Assembly: GCA_003343805.1 (NCBI GenBank)
Contig: QAKM01000007.1
Span: forward strand, 1 to 14,019
Direction of reading: 5' to 3'
DNA: 14,019 bases
DNA from: Bacillota bacterium
GTDB taxonomy: Bacteria; Bacillota; Clostridia; Christensenellales; Borkfalkiaceae
Each line of letters opens with the position of its first letter. The stretch's first letter is position 1. Positions 12,900 to 14,019 of the stretch are shown here, piece by piece. Position numbers and translations under genes: made by a program. The notes below the pieces were generated by a model that had not been told where the DNA came from, did not search any database, and was given only the letters and a program-made list of their open reading frames with translations.

Positions 12900-13670
12900 G
12901 TGGCTTTTACCATGAAAAAAGAACGGATCGAAGAAATTGCAGAACTTTTGGACAAACGCGGCAAGCTCACTTTGGAACAGCTCGACGAGCACTTCCCCAA
13001 TGTGTCTCAGATGACCATCCGCCGCGATCTTTTGCAGCTCGAACAGGAGGGACGGGTCATCCGCGTGCGCGGCGGCGCCATGTCCGTCAAGGAAGTCCAG
13101 AAGGTCTCGGGCGAGACCTACACACGCAAGATCGCCTCGCAGACAGACGAAAAGATCACGATCGCACAGAAGGCGGCAAGCCTTGTCGAAGAGAACAGCT
13201 CCATCTTTATGGACGGCGGCACGACGGCGCTCTATCTTGCAAAAGAACTGCCCGATATCGACATCCACGTCTTTACCAACGGGCTTGCGGTCGCCATCGA
13301 GCTTGCGAAGAAGAAGAACATGAAAGTGACGATGCTGGGCGGGCAGGTGATGCCGGAAAATCTTTCCACCTCCTCCCCTTCGGCGAAGATGTACTTTGAA
13401 AACACCAACTTTGAGCTTGCCATCATCTCGGCTTCGGCATTCACGCCGGAGGACGGCTTCTCGTGCGGGTCGCAGGTGGAGGCAGACCTTCTGATCCTTG
13501 CAAGAAAGAAGGCGCGCTCCGTCTACATGATGCTCGACAGCTCCAAGATCGGCAAGATCATGCCCTACACCTTTGCACATCTCGACGACATCAACGTGCT
13601 CATCACGGACAACAACTTCCCGCCCGAACTCAAGGCAAAATTCGCGCAGGAAAACATCGTTGTGATGTGA
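12900..13670 (+). CDS. DeoR-family transcriptional regulator
   Basis: DeoR-family proteins repress sugar or nucleoside genes and release DNA when a phosphorylated sugar binds. The 256-residue product has the winged HTH at about 5-60 (IEEIAELLDKRGKLTLEQLDEHF...SQMTIRRDLLQLEQEGRVIRVRGGAM), with TIRRDL as the recognition helix. The C-terminal sugar-phosphate isomerase-like sensor domain follows: DGGTTALYLAKEL, FTNGLAVAIEL, TMLGGQV and LDSSKIGK are its landmarks. The start is GTG at 12900, since GGGAG lies 4 bases before it; the ATG at 12912 would leave a 16-base gap. Target genes are not in the window: only repeats follow, so the effector cannot be named. It may control itself through sites at 12725-12879. 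It is complete, with usual length. Confidence 0.93.
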   Translation: MAFTMKKERIEEIAELLDKRGKLTLEQLDEHFPNVSQMTIRRDLLQLEQEGRVIRVRGGAMSVKEVQKVSGETYTRKIASQTDEKITIAQKAASLVEENSSIFMDGGTTALYLAKELPDIDIHVFTNGLAVAIELAKKKNMKVTMLGGQVMPENLSTSSPSAKMYFENTNFELAIISASAFTPEDGFSCGSQVEADLLILARKKARSVYMMLDSSKIGKIMPYTFAHLDDINVLITDNNFPPELKAKFAQENIVVM

Positions 13671-13674
13671 GAAG

Positions 13675-14018
13675 TTCACGAATTTCTTTTGCTCCGCAAA
13701 ACAAATTCCGTGAAGAGTGAGCTGCCGTGATTTTATGCAGCGTTATCGCCCACACACTGTTTTGTCCTTATTTGACAATAAGCCTTTGGCAAAAGGCAAA
13801 TTGGGTCCCGCAGCGGAGGGAAACCCTCCTCGCGGAAGTTAATTTGGGAAGCAAGGGGAACAATGGTTTCCTTGCCTCCCTCTTTGAGGGTGAGCAGGCG
13901 CATTCTTGCGAAGAGCCCGGTGGGCTCTTTGCCGCCTGCGAACTTGGAAATGGCACATGGAGCGTGCCGTTTCAGGGTTCCCGCGCAGATGCGAAGCAGA
14001 TGCGTGGGAAGAGGAGCA
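13675..14018 (-). repeat. Composite hairpin repeat, copy 2 (modules L-M-K-R-H0, inverted)
   Basis: Read on the minus strand this holds L (14018-13972; stem CCC/GGG around 13980-14008), M (GGCAC/GTGCC, 13952-13968), K (outer stem GCAGGCG/CGCCTGC, 13894-13900 / 13933-13939; inner AAGAGCCC/GGGCTCTT, loop ACC), R (hairpin 1 at 13808-13835, hairpin 2 at 13782-13797, hairpin 3 at 13762-13778) and an H0-like hairpin (13675-13714) directly after the DeoR-family stop codon. The modules come in the same order as at 70-397 but on the other strand. No gene is seen in 13671-14019. Confidence 0.75.
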
Positions 14019-14019
14019 G

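Noticed and set aside
12789..13679. A 296-codon minus-strand frame opposite the DeoR-family gene
   Set aside because: It is an antisense shadow; the plus strand has the HTH, sensor domain and promoter.

Overview
The window looks like a chromosomal segment from an uncultivated Bacillota (Clostridia-type, gut-like) bacterium. The evidence is strong AGGAGG-type ribosome binding sites, sigma-A promoters with 17-18 base spacers, an rplM-rpsI operon behind an L13-leader-like 5' region, a T-box riboswitch upstream of cysE-cysS, and GC-rich genes separated by AT-richer, hairpin-dense intergenic DNA. No tRNA, rRNA, transposase, phage gene or CRISPR array was seen. The genus cannot be named from this sequence.

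Layout: 1-403 is a non-coding composite of hairpin repeats. 404-3429 holds two minus-strand genes with their own promoters and terminators: a small acidic double zinc-ribbon protein and a large lipoprotein with a C-terminal membrane anchor. 3574-3885 is a small plus-strand gene of unknown function. 4075-4932 is rpsI and rplM (minus). 5361-5924 is a maltose/galactoside-type O-acetyltransferase (minus). 6021-6400 contains a 116-bp perfect direct repeat that duplicates the last codons of alaS. 6372-8183 is a short-form alanyl-tRNA synthetase (minus). 8308-10435 is the cysS/cysE pair (minus, 14-base overlap). 10436-11320 is a long array of hairpin repeats. 11321-11571 is a cysteine-type T-box (minus) with its own promoter at 11578-11607. 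12001-12627 is an unrecognised minus-strand gene. 12900-13670 is a DeoR-family regulator (plus). 13671-14019 is a second composite repeat, inverted relative to the one at the start.

How the genes fit together: the window mixes translation genes (S9, L13, AlaRS, CysRS) with cysteine synthesis (CysE). The T-box reads as a cysteine sensor: a UGGA acceptor-pairing bulge, a UGC specifier, and mutually exclusive antiterminator and terminator. It should couple uncharged tRNA-Cys to cysE-cysS, but about 890 bases of repeats separate it from cysE.

The most unusual content is non-coding. A family of ordered hairpin modules (called L, M, K, H0 and R here) recurs at 70-397, 10811-11320, 11871-11994 and, inverted, 13675-14018. 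Between copies both arms of the stems change together while loops and junctions stay fixed. That is covariation visible inside one window, and it suggests a modular structured repeat comparable in logic to pneumococcal BOX elements. I do not recognise the family.
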